Positions 1 to 9,872 of a stretch of 64,000 nt of DNA are shown here, piece after piece. The first letter of the stretch is position 1; every line of letters begins with the position of its first letter. This stretch comes from Saccharospirillaceae bacterium (GTDB taxonomy: Bacteria; Pseudomonadota; Gammaproteobacteria; Pseudomonadales; Oceanobacteraceae). The position numbers and the translations under genes were made by a program. The stretch is taken from positions 806,001 to 870,000 of the forward strand of contig JAKVCS010000003.1 in assembly GCA_022448365.1 (NCBI GenBank), written 5' to 3'. Below the pieces are notes generated by a model that searched no databases, was not told the DNA's origin, and saw only the letters and a list, made by a program, of their open reading frames with translations.

Positions 1-117
1 CGCTAACTGAATTGGCTTCAGTGATACCGCAGCACCTGCCACGATAATCGAACACACCAGACACAGCAGGATAGCGACCATTAAGGTCTTTTGAATGCTG
101 TCGTTATTAGCTGACAC
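1..117 (-). CDS. nqrC: NqrC, start of gene only (cut by window edge)
   Basis: Only the first 39 codons are in the window. They begin with a GTG that overlaps the end of nqrB by 11 bases. The peptide starts [12 protein letters not shown] and runs into one hydrophobic segment (about residues 13-31), the typical N-terminal membrane anchor of NqrC. NqrC is the periplasm-facing FMN-carrying subunit of the Na+-translocating NADH:quinone oxidoreductase; its covalent FMN site lies beyond the window. Gene order nqrA-nqrB-nqrC is the usual one and the overlap implies translational coupling with nqrB. Confidence 0.9.
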   Translation of the reverse strand, partial: MSANNDSIQKTLMVAILLCLVCSIIVAGAAVSLKPIQLA

Positions 118-1315
118 GAGCAGTCCTCCGCTTGATATTGGCCTGAACCACGAAGTGGTCAATCAGTGGGGAAAACAGGTTGGCAAACAGAATTGCCAGC
201 ATCATGCCTTCCGGAAATGCTGGATTGATCACACGGATCATAACCACCATAAAGCCAATCAGCGCACCAAAAATGAACTTACCCGTATTGGTCATTGAAG
301 AGGAAACCGGATCGGTTGCCATAAAGATCATACCGAAGGCGAAACCACCAACAACCAAATGCCAATACCACGGCAGAGCCATCATTGGGTTAGTATCTGA
401 ACCGATGCCGTTAAATAGCAGCGTGGTCGCTACCATGCCCAGGAACACACCAAGAACAATACGCCACGAAGCGATGCCCATGGTCATCAGAACGGCACCG
501 CCAATCAGAATCGCGAGCGTTGAGGTTTCGCCCATAGAACCCTGAATCAGGCCGAAGAACGCATCAAACCAGGTAATATCACCAATCTGACCGTTTACAA
601 CACCTTGTTCAGCCGCAGTACCCAAAGGTGTTGCGCCCGAGAAACCGTCAACCGCGGTCCAAACGGAGTTACCAGACATATCTGCAGGATACGCAAAAAA
701 CAGGAAGGCACGCCCAGTAAGTGCCGGGTTAAGGAAGTTCTTACCGGTACCACCGAAGATTTCCTTACCAATTACAACACCGAAGGTGATGCCCAGAGCG
801 ACTTGCCACAGCGGAATGCTTGGCGGCAGAATCAGCGCAAACAACACCGAGGTTACGAAGAATCCTTCGTTGACTTCGTGTTTGCGAACGGTCGCGAACA
901 ATACTTCCCAGAAGCCACCCACGATAAATACCGTGGCATAGACTGGCAAGAAGTAGGCCGCTCCAAACACCATATTATCCCAAACACTGGCGGCATTATG
1001 CGCACCACCCCCGAGCACAGCGATCAGAGTTTCGCGCCATCCTTCTATAGCCGTACCGGCACCAGCTGCAATGGCTTCATTCGCCTGCAAACCAATGTTG
1101 TACATACCAAAGAACAAAGCCGGGAAGGTACAGATCCACACTGTGATCATGATACGCTTCAGGTCGATACCATCACGAACGTGAGCCGTGTTATTGGTCA
1201 CACTCGGTGGAGAATACAAGCCAGTATCAATGGCTTCGTAAAGCGGGTACATTTTTTCGTACTTGCCGCCCCTTACGAAGTGGGGCTCAAGTTTATCGAG
1301 CATAGAACGCAGCAT
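107..1315 (-). CDS. nqrB: Na+-translocating NADH:quinone oxidoreductase subunit B
   Basis: NqrB is the main membrane subunit of Na+-NQR. It carries covalent FMN and takes part in sodium translocation and quinone reduction. The 402-residue product is typical in length and strongly hydrophobic, with roughly ten membrane segments. The flavinylation motif SGATPL is present, with the threonine near residue 229 as the expected FMN attachment site. The gene starts two bases after nqrA ends and its 3' end overlaps the GTG of nqrC, so the three form one transcript. A long open frame on the opposite strand is a shadow. Confidence 0.97.
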   Translation of the reverse strand: MLRSMLDKLEPHFVRGGKYEKMYPLYEAIDTGLYSPPSVTNNTAHVRDGIDLKRIMITVWICTFPALFFGMYNIGLQANEAIAAGAGTAIEGWRETLIAVLGGGAHNAASVWDNMVFGAAYFLPVYATVFIVGGFWEVLFATVRKHEVNEGFFVTSVLFALILPPSIPLWQVALGITFGVVIGKEIFGGTGKNFLNPALTGRAFLFFAYPADMSGNSVWTAVDGFSGATPLGTAAEQGVVNGQIGDITWFDAFFGLIQGSMGETSTLAILIGGAVLMTMGIASWRIVLGVFLGMVATTLLFNGIGSDTNPMMALPWYWHLVVGGFAFGMIFMATDPVSSSMTNTGKFIFGALIGFMVVMIRVINPAFPEGMMLAILFANLFSPLIDHFVVQANIKRRTARVS

Positions 1316-1317
1316 GA

Positions 1318-2652
1318 TTAACCCTCCGCCTGGATGCGAGTTAAGTTTTTACGCAGGATCGGACCGTATTCGTATTTGCCCGGACAGACAAAGCTGCACA
1401 GTGCAATATCGTCTTCATCCAATTCCAATGCGCCTAGATTAATTGCGGTTTCCATGTCTTCTACAATCAGTGCGCGCAGCAGCTGAGTTGGCAGAATATC
1501 CAGAGGCATTACTTTTTCGTATGCACCGACCGGTACCATGGCACGCTCACTGCCGTTAGTGGTGGTGGTGAACGGGAATGCCTTGTTCATGAGCTTCGAC
1601 AAATAAATCGGCATCACAGAGAAGCGCTCGGTACCAGCAGTCAGGTAGTGCAACATCGGGCGATCACGGCCTTCAATCAAAACCGTTGCCTGATTGTGAA
1701 AACGACCCAGGAATTGGTGACCGTCAGCTGCCGTGCGACCGCCAAATACCGAACCGGAGACTACTCGGTTCTCACCGTCTTTGGTTTCACCTGCAGTCAC
1801 TTGATCCAGATTGGCGCCCTGAGGAACACGAACCAAGCGTGGGTTATTAACCTGCGGCCCTGCCAGTGCAATAACGCGGTCGCTGTGAATTTTCCCGGTC
1901 AGGAACAGCGCGCCAAACGCGATCACATCCTGATAGCCAATGGTCCATACCGTACGGTTTTCACTTACCGGATGCAGGAAGTGAATGTGCGTACCAGCCA
2001 AGCCGGCAGGATGCTTGCCGCCAAATTCTTCAACTTGTTCAACACCCGCGCTTGGGATATTGGCACCGGCTGCTTTACAAACATACAGAGTGCCTTCCGT
2101 CAGGTGCTTCAGTACCTGCAAGCCAGCTTTAAAATTATCAGCCTGCTCATTAACAACCAGTTCAGGGTTTGCCGCCAATGGATTGGTATCCATTGCCGTC
2201 ACAAAAATCGCTTCTGGCTTGCTATTCAGTGCCGGAACACGCGAATATGGTCGGGTACGCAGAGCCGTCCATAAACCGGAGTTGACCAGATTGCTCTGAA
2301 CATCTGCAGCAGACAGTGAACCCAGCTGATCCGCCGGGTAGGAATTGAAGGTTTCTTCGTCATTACCATCGATCTCAATCACGATCGATTGGAACACACG
2401 ACGCTCACCACGGTTGACAGCTTTCACTGTACCCGCAGCGGGTGCGGTATAACGCACTCCTTCAGTTTTCTTGTCGGTGAAAATCACCTGGCCTTTCTTG
2501 ACTCGATCACCGACCTGAACTGCCATCGTGGGTTTCATCCCCACGTAATCCGGACCAACCAAAGCAACTTCCGTTACTTTGGCTGATGCCGAAATGACTT
2601 GCTCAGGTGTACCGGTGATTGGTAAGTCGAGACCCTTCTTGATATTGATCAT
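1318..2652 (-). CDS. nqrA: Na+-translocating NADH:quinone oxidoreductase subunit A
   Basis: NqrA is the soluble cytoplasmic subunit of Na+-NQR, implicated in quinone binding. The 444-residue product starts [18 protein letters not shown], a family hallmark, and has the expected length, with no membrane segment or cofactor motif. It is the first nqr gene, followed immediately by nqrB. The promoter must lie in the 315 bases before it; a TATACT-like -10 element occurs on the minus strand at 2833-2838 but no convincing -35 was found. The presence of nqr implies a sodium-based respiratory chain, common in marine gammaproteobacteria. Confidence 0.97.
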   Translation of the reverse strand: MINIKKGLDLPITGTPEQVISASAKVTEVALVGPDYVGMKPTMAVQVGDRVKKGQVIFTDKKTEGVRYTAPAAGTVKAVNRGERRVFQSIVIEIDGNDEETFNSYPADQLGSLSAADVQSNLVNSGLWTALRTRPYSRVPALNSKPEAIFVTAMDTNPLAANPELVVNEQADNFKAGLQVLKHLTEGTLYVCKAAGANIPSAGVEQVEEFGGKHPAGLAGTHIHFLHPVSENRTVWTIGYQDVIAFGALFLTGKIHSDRVIALAGPQVNNPRLVRVPQGANLDQVTAGETKDGENRVVSGSVFGGRTAADGHQFLGRFHNQATVLIEGRDRPMLHYLTAGTERFSVMPIYLSKLMNKAFPFTTTTNGSERAMVPVGAYEKVMPLDILPTQLLRALIVEDMETAINLGALELDEDDIALCSFVCPGKYEYGPILRKNLTRIQAEG

Positions 2653-2967
2653 ACGCCTCGCCTAATCACAGTTGACCCATAGTTACTGGCTTCCAAATGC
2701 ACAAAAACACGTACAACACATTCCCTCTCACCAAGGTTGCTGTACGCAAAACGAACAAAATCACTCTGTTCGATCTAATTTTGTATTTGGAAACAAGTAC
2801 TTGGACCCATTTCCCAGTAAAAAATCGCGCTAAGTATAAAGATCGCACCATGATTAATCCACCGATCTTGAGGCCAATTCACTACCGCTTTTGGCTTAGC
2901 CTCAGTTATCTGGCATGAATCCGTCATCTCTCATCGGGTGCAGCTGTACAGATGTTTAAATTTTAAC
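2653..2967. promoter_or_regulatory. nqrA leader and promoter region, no gene seen
   Basis: With the adjoining terminator this is a stretch of about 380 bases without a gene. The short open frames in it lack codon character and recognisable homology. It probably holds the nqr promoter and a long leader. The only element I can point to is a minus-strand TATACT at 2833-2838 as a possible -10. Confidence 0.4.
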
Positions 2968-2999
2968 CAAAAAAAAAGCCATTGCACATGCAATGGCTT
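2968..2999 (-). terminator. intrinsic terminator of the GAPDH gene
   Basis: GCCATTGC and GCAATGGC (2978-2997) form a perfect 8-bp stem with a 4-base loop. On the minus strand the stem is followed by a run of eight or nine T. It lies about 33 bases after the GAPDH stop and separates that gene from nqrA. Confidence 0.9.
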
Positions 3000-3032
3000 G
3001 TTTATTTCAGAATTCCCAGCTAACTGAGGGAA

Positions 3033-4496
3033 TTAGCCGCGAGCGGGGAATACCGGGTAGTCAACACCACATACCTGCTGCGCAATGCGCACAACCTGGC
3101 GGCTGTAACCGTACTCGTTATCGTACCAAACATACAGATTTACACGATTACCATTAGCAATGGTCGCCTTAGCATCAACGATGCCTGCATGGCTGTTTCC
3201 TACAAAGTCGGTAGAAACAACTTCCGGAGAGTTCACCCAATCGATTTGCTTCTGAACTTCTGAATGCAGCGACTGTTCACGCAGGAAGTCGTTGACTTCT
3301 TCCGCAGTCACGTCTTTCTTCAGATTCAGGGACAGAATCGCCATGGACACGTTCGGCGTCGGCACGCGGATCGCGTTACCAGTCAGCTTACCTTTCAGCT
3401 CTGGTAATGCTTTTGCAACAGCAGACGCAGCGCCAGTTTCAGTAATAACCATGTTCAGCGGTGCAGAACGACCACGACGATCACCTTTGTGGTAGTTGTC
3501 GATCAGGTTCTGGTCATTGGTGTACGAGTGAACCGTCTCAACGTGACCGTTATCGATACCATAGGCATCGTTCATTACCTTCAGAACCGGAGTGATGGCG
3601 TTAGTGGTACAGGATGCAGCAGACAAAATCTTGTCTTGCGCTTCAATTACGTTGTTGTTGATGCCGTACACAACGTTTTTCAGATCACCTTTGCCCGGTG
3701 CAGTCAGCAGAACACGAGCAGTACCTTTGGCTTCCAAATGCTGACCCAGGCCAGCTTCGTCGCGCCAAACACCCGTATTATCGATAACCAGGGCGTTATT
3801 GATACCGTATTGGCTGTAATCGATTTCAGCCGGATTATTGGCATAAATGATTTTAATGTAGTTACCGTTGGCAATCAGCGCTTCGTTTTCGTGATCAACC
3901 GTCAGAGTGCCACGGAAAGTTCCGTGAATCGAGTCACGACGCAGCAAGGAGGCGCGCTTGACCAGGTCATCACCTTTACCACGACGAACAACGATGGCAC
4001 GAAGGCGCAGGCCATTACCGCCACCGGATTTTTCGATCAGAATGCGCGCCAGCAGGCGGCCAATACGACCAAAACCATACAAAACAACGTCACGGTTTTC
4101 ACCTTCCGCAGGAGACTGACCAGCAACGTCTTTCAATTCCTCAGCAACGAACTCGTTGACATCTCGGCCATTGCCTTCATTGCGGAATTTAACCGCCATC
4201 TTACCCAAGTCAACGTGGGCACGGGCAACGTCAAGTTCGCTCAGAGCTTTCAGGATTGGGAAGGTATCATGAACTGACAGTTCCTGAGATTCCATATGAC
4301 GAACAAAGCGATGGGCTTTCAGCAGTTCGATCACAGAACGGTTAATGATAGGACGTCCGTACAACGCAGTGACAACGTTGTTTTTACGGTAAAGAGTACC
4401 AATCAGAGGAATCATTGCTTCAGCAATGGCTTCACGATCCATCCAGTCCTGCAAACAGGCTTCGCGCATGTCTTGGCTCACGGTGACACCTTCCAA
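3033..4496 (-). CDS. gap: glyceraldehyde-3-phosphate dehydrogenase, N-terminally extended type
   Basis: The enzyme interconverts glyceraldehyde-3-phosphate and 1,3-bisphosphoglycerate with NAD(P). The product has 487 residues, against about 335 for ordinary GAPDH. An extra segment of about 135 residues precedes the Rossmann motif GFGRIGR (about 141-147). The catalytic SCTTN motif has Cys near 296, and the partner histidine lies in HSYTNDQ near 323. The C-terminal WYDNEYGYS motif is intact. This long form is known from Pseudomonas, where it also lies beside nqr (family knowledge). The start at 4496 keeps the whole extension, which reads as real coding sequence. A promoter and a terminator flank it, so it is monocistronic. 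Confidence 0.93.
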   Translation of the reverse strand: MEGVTVSQDMREACLQDWMDREAIAEAMIPLIGTLYRKNNVVTALYGRPIINRSVIELLKAHRFVRHMESQELSVHDTFPILKALSELDVARAHVDLGKMAVKFRNEGNGRDVNEFVAEELKDVAGQSPAEGENRDVVLYGFGRIGRLLARILIEKSGGGNGLRLRAIVVRRGKGDDLVKRASLLRRDSIHGTFRGTLTVDHENEALIANGNYIKIIYANNPAEIDYSQYGINNALVIDNTGVWRDEAGLGQHLEAKGTARVLLTAPGKGDLKNVVYGINNNVIEAQDKILSAASCTTNAITPVLKVMNDAYGIDNGHVETVHSYTNDQNLIDNYHKGDRRGRSAPLNMVITETGAASAVAKALPELKGKLTGNAIRVPTPNVSMAILSLNLKKDVTAEEVNDFLREQSLHSEVQKQIDWVNSPEVVSTDFVGNSHAGIVDAKATIANGNRVNLYVWYDNEYGYSRQVVRIAQQVCGVDYPVFPARG

Positions 4497-4529
4497 TATA
4501 TAAAGTGAGTGGCAAATTTTGGGGTGCGT

Positions 4530-4558
4530 AGTATGCCGTTTTTTACACCAGACGACAA
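4530..4558 (-). promoter_or_regulatory. putative sigma-70 promoter of the GAPDH gene
   Basis: On the minus strand TTGTCG (4558-4553) and CATACT (4535-4530) are separated by exactly 17 bases. Each matches the consensus at four of six positions. The -10 element is about 34 bases before the start codon. Confidence 0.5.
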
Positions 4559-4673
4559 TTGAGCAGGCGAATAGCGGCTATAAGCCTCTGTAATATCCAC
4601 GGATCACAACAATTCACGACCTTTTGACCTTAACAGAAGCCGCTCGGTTTAAGTGATCAGCATCACGCCCCGA

Positions 4674-5579
4674 TCAAGGTACCAATAAAGGCACTGACTC
4701 CGGCTCCATAGAGAGCTCTAAGGGTAGCTGCGATACGGAGTCACCGTCAGCTTGCACTGGCTCCCGCTGGCTATTCTCCTCTACCTGTTCAATCAACATG
4801 TGCTTCGCGGGCATTGATCGCATTCCGGGCATTTTTTCCATAATCCCCAGCGGCAAACCCAGTAAAATACCGACAAACTTCCATGGACTGCTACCTGAAA
4901 TCATCATGACCTGGGTAGTATCGCGAGATAAATCCGCTTGACGAGATAAGGTAAACGAGCCGCCATAGTAGCGGCCATTGGTGATCACAACCGAATTTGC
5001 CAGATGTTCTTCACCATCAATGGTCAGACGATAGGTCTTGGAACCAAAATTCCGGATTTCCTTCAGCATTGACAATACGTAAGCCAGTTTGCCGACTTTT
5101 TTCTTCAAGTTCAGATTAACCTTATCGACAACCCAGGCATCAAATCCAACTCCCACCATCAAGACAAAACGCCGCTGATTAACCTGACCCAAAAAGATAT
5201 CCTTTTGCTGATTGCCCAGAATAATATCCGCCAGCGCTTTCGGTTTTTTCGGAAACCTTAGCTCTGAAGCCAACACATTCGTTGTGCCTGTTGGAATGAT
5301 AGCCAGACGATAACTGCCTACTTGTCGATCTTTTAAGCCATTAACCACTTCATTAACGGTTCCGTCACCACCAGCCGCAGCGACAATATCGAACACTCCC
5401 CGGTACTCCGAAAGAAACCGACTGGCGTCACCAGCACACTGGGTGAGATAGAGCTCAACCGTTGCCCCCGCGGCTTCTAATACTTGTATGACTGCATCTA
5501 CTTTCGCGCGGTTGCCGACACCCGAAGCCGGGTTAAAAATAATAAGAATAAAAGGCGCCGTAAGCACAGCCTTCTCCAA
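4674..5579 (-). CDS. diacylglycerol kinase family lipid kinase
   Basis: The 301-residue product has a DAGK catalytic domain: an N-terminal NPASG motif (about 16-20) and the nucleotide-binding GGDGTVNEVVNGL motif. This is the YegS/DgkB-like family, which phosphorylates lipids such as diacylglycerol or phosphatidylglycerol, or sphingoid bases. The substrate cannot be told from sequence. There is no signal peptide, so the protein is cytoplasmic and probably membrane-associated. It starts 29 bases after the CHASE2 histidine kinase gene and is the last gene of that cluster, which suggests membrane-lipid turnover as part of the same envelope programme. Confidence 0.85.
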   Translation of the reverse strand: MEKAVLTAPFILIIFNPASGVGNRAKVDAVIQVLEAAGATVELYLTQCAGDASRFLSEYRGVFDIVAAAGGDGTVNEVVNGLKDRQVGSYRLAIIPTGTTNVLASELRFPKKPKALADIILGNQQKDIFLGQVNQRRFVLMVGVGFDAWVVDKVNLNLKKKVGKLAYVLSMLKEIRNFGSKTYRLTIDGEEHLANSVVITNGRYYGGSFTLSRQADLSRDTTQVMMISGSSPWKFVGILLGLPLGIMEKMPGMRSMPAKHMLIEQVEENSQREPVQADGDSVSQLPLELSMEPESVPLLVP

Positions 5580-5608
5580 CCAAATAAACAGGGTGGCGAT
5601 TATACCTG

Positions 5609-8110
5609 TTAAAATTGCAGTCGGGCCAAACGAAAATAAAAGCAGGTACCCTGTGCACCGGATTGAACCTGTATCTGACTATCATGACGCTTGAGTGCTA
5701 CATCAACAAAGCGCAGTCCCAATCCAAGCCCTTTACTTTTTACTTCGCGTTCACCAGTACCGCGTTGAAAGGATTTAAAGAGGTCAGGCAATAATTGCTC
5801 ATCAATCCCCTCTCCCTGGTCAGACACGGATAAATCAATCCAGCTATCAGATACTTTCACAAGCACTATCACGCGGGTTTCTGCTGGACTGTATTTAATC
5901 GCATTACTTACCAGATTCAGAATGACGCGCTCCAACATATCGCCGTTACCCATTACCCAACAGTCGTCGTCGGCTTTCAACTCAATCGCGATATGTTTTG
6001 CTTCGGCCTGCTCATACAGAGTATCGATCGCGTTTTGCGATACAGCGTACATATCCACTTCATACTGCTGAATACTCTCCTCACTCTCCACCTTGGCCAA
6101 ACTCAGAAACTCTTCGGCAAAACTAAGCCCTCGCTGGCTATGAAATTCAACCTTTTTTAACAGCTCATCGATGCTGATTGACTGCGGAGCTTGCTGCAGT
6201 TGCCTGACCAGAGCCTGCAATGACGCCATTGGTGATCGCATATCGTGAGAAATAAAGTCAATCATTTCGTTTCTGGCTCGCTGCGCGTGCTTGACTTGAG
6301 AGATATCTGACATGTTGAGCACTAACAGGGGAGAGCGTGTGCTTTGATCCTCCAAACAGCGAATACTGATGGATAAATCAAAATCACAGGATTTTGCTTC
6401 AACGGTAATGGCATCTGCAGACAGTACCGCAGTCTGAATCACCTGTTCCCATGTGTCATTGCCACTCAGCCTGCATGACTGCAATAACTCAAACACATTA
6501 CGACTGTCGCACTGCACAAAACGACTAACCTGTTCGTTTCGGAACAGTACATCACCATTCAAATCAGCCACCAGCACTGCTGAACTCAGCCCCTGAATGC
6601 TGGATTCAAATAAATGCTGACTGGAATCAATATAATCCTGAAAGTTCTGAATCAGATTCAACTGCCGCGAGAAAATATCACTGCTTTCGATCGCATCTGT
6701 ATCATTGTCTGTCACTGTGTATAAGAGACGCCGCAACAAACCAACCTGACGCTGCTCGCGATCGGCATACTCGCCAAAATTCAGAACGAGATTGTAGTTT
6801 TCGCCATTGATTGACATCGGGAACGTTTTCTCAATCTCTGATGCCTGCGAGTTCAACGGACTTACTACCCACGGACTCTTCTCAAGATGATAAGCGCCGA
6901 TCCCAAGCAACTGCAAAAGTTTCTCAAGTTGCTGGGTTGAATGAAACAAAAGCTGCTCGGGGAAATGAAATTGCTCGTCTTTTTGTTGCTGCTCAAGCCG
7001 TCGTGCCTCAGTACGAAAATAGTTAAACAGCAGACTCAAGCGCAACGTATTCCAGGCAAAGGGAATAATAATTAGTGCAAATATTAAGCCGGCGATTTGA
7101 TACCAGTAGCTGAATTGAATAACAGACCAAAAGGCGATAATTGCTAACGCAACCGCAAACAATGATACTAAGACCTGCCTGACCATCGATAATCGCGGTA
7201 CCAGAAATACCATCAACGCAATGGCCAGTGTGTTAATCAACATACTTAACCAAAGTGGCAAAATCGTGATTGATTGCCTCTGATTCAGCATCTGATAGAT
7301 ATTGGCATTGATATCAACGGCAGCCATTTGCATGCCATTCTGACTGACGGATGTAATCAGCGGGTCACCAATTGAAGTTGCCGTTACCCCGACAAATACA
7401 TTCTTTCGATAAAATTCGGCGAGGTCGATTTCTCCGGTGATTACATCAACGAAGGAATAACGTTTAAAACCAGTACCGCGATTCACAAACCGAATATAAG
7501 CCAGCTCATCGGCCGATGGCGAGAGCGTATTATGCGCAACATCATAAGCCGCTAAGGAGAAGTGTGGCCATTCATGCTGCTGGTAATAATCAATCAACCG
7601 GACACTGCGATAAACCCCATCGTCATCAAGATACACATTAACGTGGCCGAGTTGAGCACCCTCAGTAAAAATTGAATGTGGCAGTATTTCTTCCAAAGGG
7701 CCGTTGTTGAGAATTTGATCAAAGTAAATCGGCAGAATTACCCGCCTATTGCGCAAAATTGAGTCTGCCAACAAATAGTCACTGGCAGTAAGCGGCAAAT
7801 GGCTGGAGGAAAACGTCAGGTTATAAGCAACGAACTGTGCGTCAGCAAGCGTCAGGATATCAATCAGTTCAGCGTGATAAGCTCGATCCCACGGCCAACT
7901 GCCGATCAGAGACAAACTCTGATCATCAATTTCGATAATAACAACATCGCCTTCGGCGTCGGTCTGGATGAAAGAAATTAGATGATCGTACAAATAACGA
8001 TCAGTCGCATACGACCAGTTCTTGATCTGATTAGAGTTTACCAACAGCGCCAGAATGATTATCAGAATAACCAGCGGTCCATCCGACAATAATTTATTAT
8101 TTTTAGACAT
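5609..8110 (-). CDS. CHASE2-domain sensor histidine kinase
   Basis: This is an 833-residue membrane sensor kinase. One N-terminal membrane segment (about 11-25) precedes a periplasmic CHASE2-type domain (about 35-275, with a GSWPWDR segment). Three closely spaced membrane segments follow (about 285-355), an arrangement typical of CHASE2 proteins. A PAS-like region (about 505-600) leads into HisKA, with the phosphoacceptor His near 622 in ISHDMRSP. HATPase has an N box (NLVSNAIKYS, about 732-741), a G1 box (DQGEGI) and a G2 box (GLGLGL). It should phosphorylate the response regulator encoded two genes upstream. The LysM-FecR gene ends 25 bases before it. The signal is unknown. Confidence 0.9.
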   Translation of the reverse strand: MSKNNKLLSDGPLVILIIILALLVNSNQIKNWSYATDRYLYDHLISFIQTDAEGDVVIIEIDDQSLSLIGSWPWDRAYHAELIDILTLADAQFVAYNLTFSSSHLPLTASDYLLADSILRNRRVILPIYFDQILNNGPLEEILPHSIFTEGAQLGHVNVYLDDDGVYRSVRLIDYYQQHEWPHFSLAAYDVAHNTLSPSADELAYIRFVNRGTGFKRYSFVDVITGEIDLAEFYRKNVFVGVTATSIGDPLITSVSQNGMQMAAVDINANIYQMLNQRQSITILPLWLSMLINTLAIALMVFLVPRLSMVRQVLVSLFAVALAIIAFWSVIQFSYWYQIAGLIFALIIIPFAWNTLRLSLLFNYFRTEARRLEQQQKDEQFHFPEQLLFHSTQQLEKLLQLLGIGAYHLEKSPWVVSPLNSQASEIEKTFPMSINGENYNLVLNFGEYADREQRQVGLLRRLLYTVTDNDTDAIESSDIFSRQLNLIQNFQDYIDSSQHLFESSIQGLSSAVLVADLNGDVLFRNEQVSRFVQCDSRNVFELLQSCRLSGNDTWEQVIQTAVLSADAITVEAKSCDFDLSISIRCLEDQSTRSPLLVLNMSDISQVKHAQRARNEMIDFISHDMRSPMASLQALVRQLQQAPQSISIDELLKKVEFHSQRGLSFAEEFLSLAKVESEESIQQYEVDMYAVSQNAIDTLYEQAEAKHIAIELKADDDCWVMGNGDMLERVILNLVSNAIKYSPAETRVIVLVKVSDSWIDLSVSDQGEGIDEQLLPDLFKSFQRGTGEREVKSKGLGLGLRFVDVALKRHDSQIQVQSGAQGTCFYFRLARLQF

Positions 8111-8135
8111 GGCTCACTGAATCATTTTACCCGGA

Positions 8136-9164
8136 TTATTTTCTGCTGGAGATACGCAGGCGCCGCCCTTTTCCTTCAAAGCCTTGAGAATCAACAGCAC
8201 TGATGATGAGTTCATACTCGCCATCATCGGCAACATCAACCTCTAGCTCTGGTATTTGCGTTGTCACTTCCCAAAGCAAAATACCATCCCGGCTCAGCGT
8301 AACACGATAATAATCAGCACCTTTGACCTCATACCAAACCACCCGATGTGGCAATCGAACTTCCTGCTCTTTGGTCAAATCCAATCGTGGACGAGGTAGC
8401 AAGGCCACGGGGGCAGCGACTTCTTCACCCTCGACAGCACGAACGGCCTCACCTGCGGCAAGCGTTTGCTCGCCCTGATCATTTGCTACCTTAACACTGC
8501 CTTCCAGCAGTTCGGTCGTCATTATTGCTTTATTGTCGCCATCCGCCGGGGAAAAACCGACCCGAAATTCAGTGCCGCGTACGGCTGCAACTGCAGCTGG
8601 CGTGGCAATATCGAATCGACTGCCCAACCCTTTCAGTTTTTCAACATTGGCCCTCACACGTCCTTTTAGCAAGCGAATCTGAGTTTCAGCAATGCCACCT
8701 CGCTGGTAATAACGCAGCCCCTGCAGACGAACTGCGCTATTAGGTTTCAGTAACAATCGCGATTGATCAGCGAACTCAATCATCGCACTGCCATTTTTCG
8801 CAGTAACGGTATCCATCTGATCCAGCTTATCGCCCTTGATAACTGGCTTTTGACCGTCTTCACCAGCGCGACTGACAATCACGTCACCGCGTACCGAAAT
8901 GACCAGTGCCTGAGCCACAGAAGGCTTCAGCCAGGCCTTTGGGATATTTAATACGGTTCCGGGCGGGAGGTATTTCGGCGTTTTGATGTTGTTATATTTG
9001 ACCAGCTTGCGCCAACACTGATTACCAGCAACGTAGTTCTTACAGATATCCCAAACTGTATCATCACGCTTTACTTCGTATTGCCAATCACCACTACTAT
9101 CAGTCTCAGCCATCGCTACAGAAACAAAGGCAATTAAGAAAATGAAAACCTGCCTGCGCAACAT
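8136..9164 (-). CDS. exported LysM and FecR domain protein
   Basis: The 342-residue product has a signal peptide (residues 1 to about 19, ending AMA). A LysM-type domain follows (about 27-77, with YEVKRDDTVWDIC and a PPGTVLNIP end), which would bind peptidoglycan. The FecR domain (about 95-215) includes AVRGTEFRVG. The C-terminal part looks like a fibronectin-like or FecR-associated beta region. It is therefore probably periplasmic and wall-bound. It sits between the response regulator (3-base gap) and the CHASE2 kinase (25-base gap), an association seen in other proteobacteria. I infer that it conveys or tunes the signal sensed by the kinase. Confidence 0.85.
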   Translation of the reverse strand: MLRRQVFIFLIAFVSVAMAETDSSGDWQYEVKRDDTVWDICKNYVAGNQCWRKLVKYNNIKTPKYLPPGTVLNIPKAWLKPSVAQALVISVRGDVIVSRAGEDGQKPVIKGDKLDQMDTVTAKNGSAMIEFADQSRLLLKPNSAVRLQGLRYYQRGGIAETQIRLLKGRVRANVEKLKGLGSRFDIATPAAVAAVRGTEFRVGFSPADGDNKAIMTTELLEGSVKVANDQGEQTLAAGEAVRAVEGEEVAAPVALLPRPRLDLTKEQEVRLPHRVVWYEVKGADYYRVTLSRDGILLWEVTTQIPELEVDVADDGEYELIISAVDSQGFEGKGRRLRISSRK

Positions 9165-9167
9165 AAT

Positions 9168-9863
9168 TTATCCCTGATCAATTCGCTCTAAACGATAGCC
9201 GTGTTGATAAATCGTTTTGATACGATAACCACTGGCAGGAGTGATGCCTAATGCTTTACGGATACGGCTAATATGTACATCCACTGTACGGGTGTTTAAA
9301 TCAGTCGAGACCCCCCAGACGGCATCCAACAAAAAGCCTCGTGACATAATCCGGCCAATGTTATCGAACAAACATGTGGCCAGTTCAAAATCTTTATCGG
9401 TCATTTCGACCATGATTCCGTCACAATAGGCTTCGCGCGACTTGAGATCGAATCGGTATGCACCATGCTCAATTACGCGACCATCGCCTTGCTGCGGGCC
9501 CTGGATTCGACGCAACAACGCCGATAGTCGTGCTTTTAATTCCGTTTTTAACAGTGGCTTGCGCATATAGTCGTCAGCACCGAGTTCAAGCGCTGTGACA
9601 ACATCCTCTTCACTATCACGCATAGAGCAGAACAAGACAGGTAACTCCTGGTGAAACTTCTCACGAATCTGGCGAAGTGCTTCTGTACCTGGCATGTCCG
9701 GTAATTCCCAGTCAAGAACCGCCGCATCAAAGTTCCTGTCTTTTAAGCGCTTTAACAAAGCCTGGGCCTGACTGAAGTGCTCGTATTCAAAACCGAACTC
9801 ATCAAACCATCCAGTCACCGTACGCGCCTGGTCCATGTCATCTTCCAGATAGGCTATTAACAC
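9168..9863 (-). CDS. OmpR-family response regulator
   Basis: The 231-residue product has a receiver domain (about 1-115) with an acidic cluster E7-D8-D9, phosphoacceptor D51 in VLDWELP, and a conserved lysine in MRKPL. The C-terminal winged helix (about 130-228) contains the TVDVHISRIRKAL recognition-helix signature. It is probably activated by the CHASE2 kinase of the same cluster. It starts 9 bases after the OmpA-like gene ends, so the regulator may be co-transcribed with a structural envelope gene. Its targets are not shown by the sequence. Confidence 0.92.
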   Translation of the reverse strand: MLIAYLEDDMDQARTVTGWFDEFGFEYEHFSQAQALLKRLKDRNFDAAVLDWELPDMPGTEALRQIREKFHQELPVLFCSMRDSEEDVVTALELGADDYMRKPLLKTELKARLSALLRRIQGPQQGDGRVIEHGAYRFDLKSREAYCDGIMVEMTDKDFELATCLFDNIGRIMSRGFLLDAVWGVSTDLNTRTVDVHISRIRKALGITPASGYRIKTIYQHGYRLERIDQG

Positions 9864-9872
9864 TGTTCACCC

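Noticed and set aside
605-1321. 238-codon open frame antisense to nqrB
   Set aside because: It lies wholly opposite a certain nqrB gene and its translation resembles no protein family.
3489-4277. 262-codon open frame antisense to the GAPDH gene
   Set aside because: Opposite a clear enzyme gene; a codon-bias shadow.
4653-4666. GTGA-N6-TCAC, a CRP/Vfr-like site upstream of the GAPDH gene
   Set aside because: It lies about 130 bases before the likely start site, outside usual activator positions, and flanking bases do not match the consensus.
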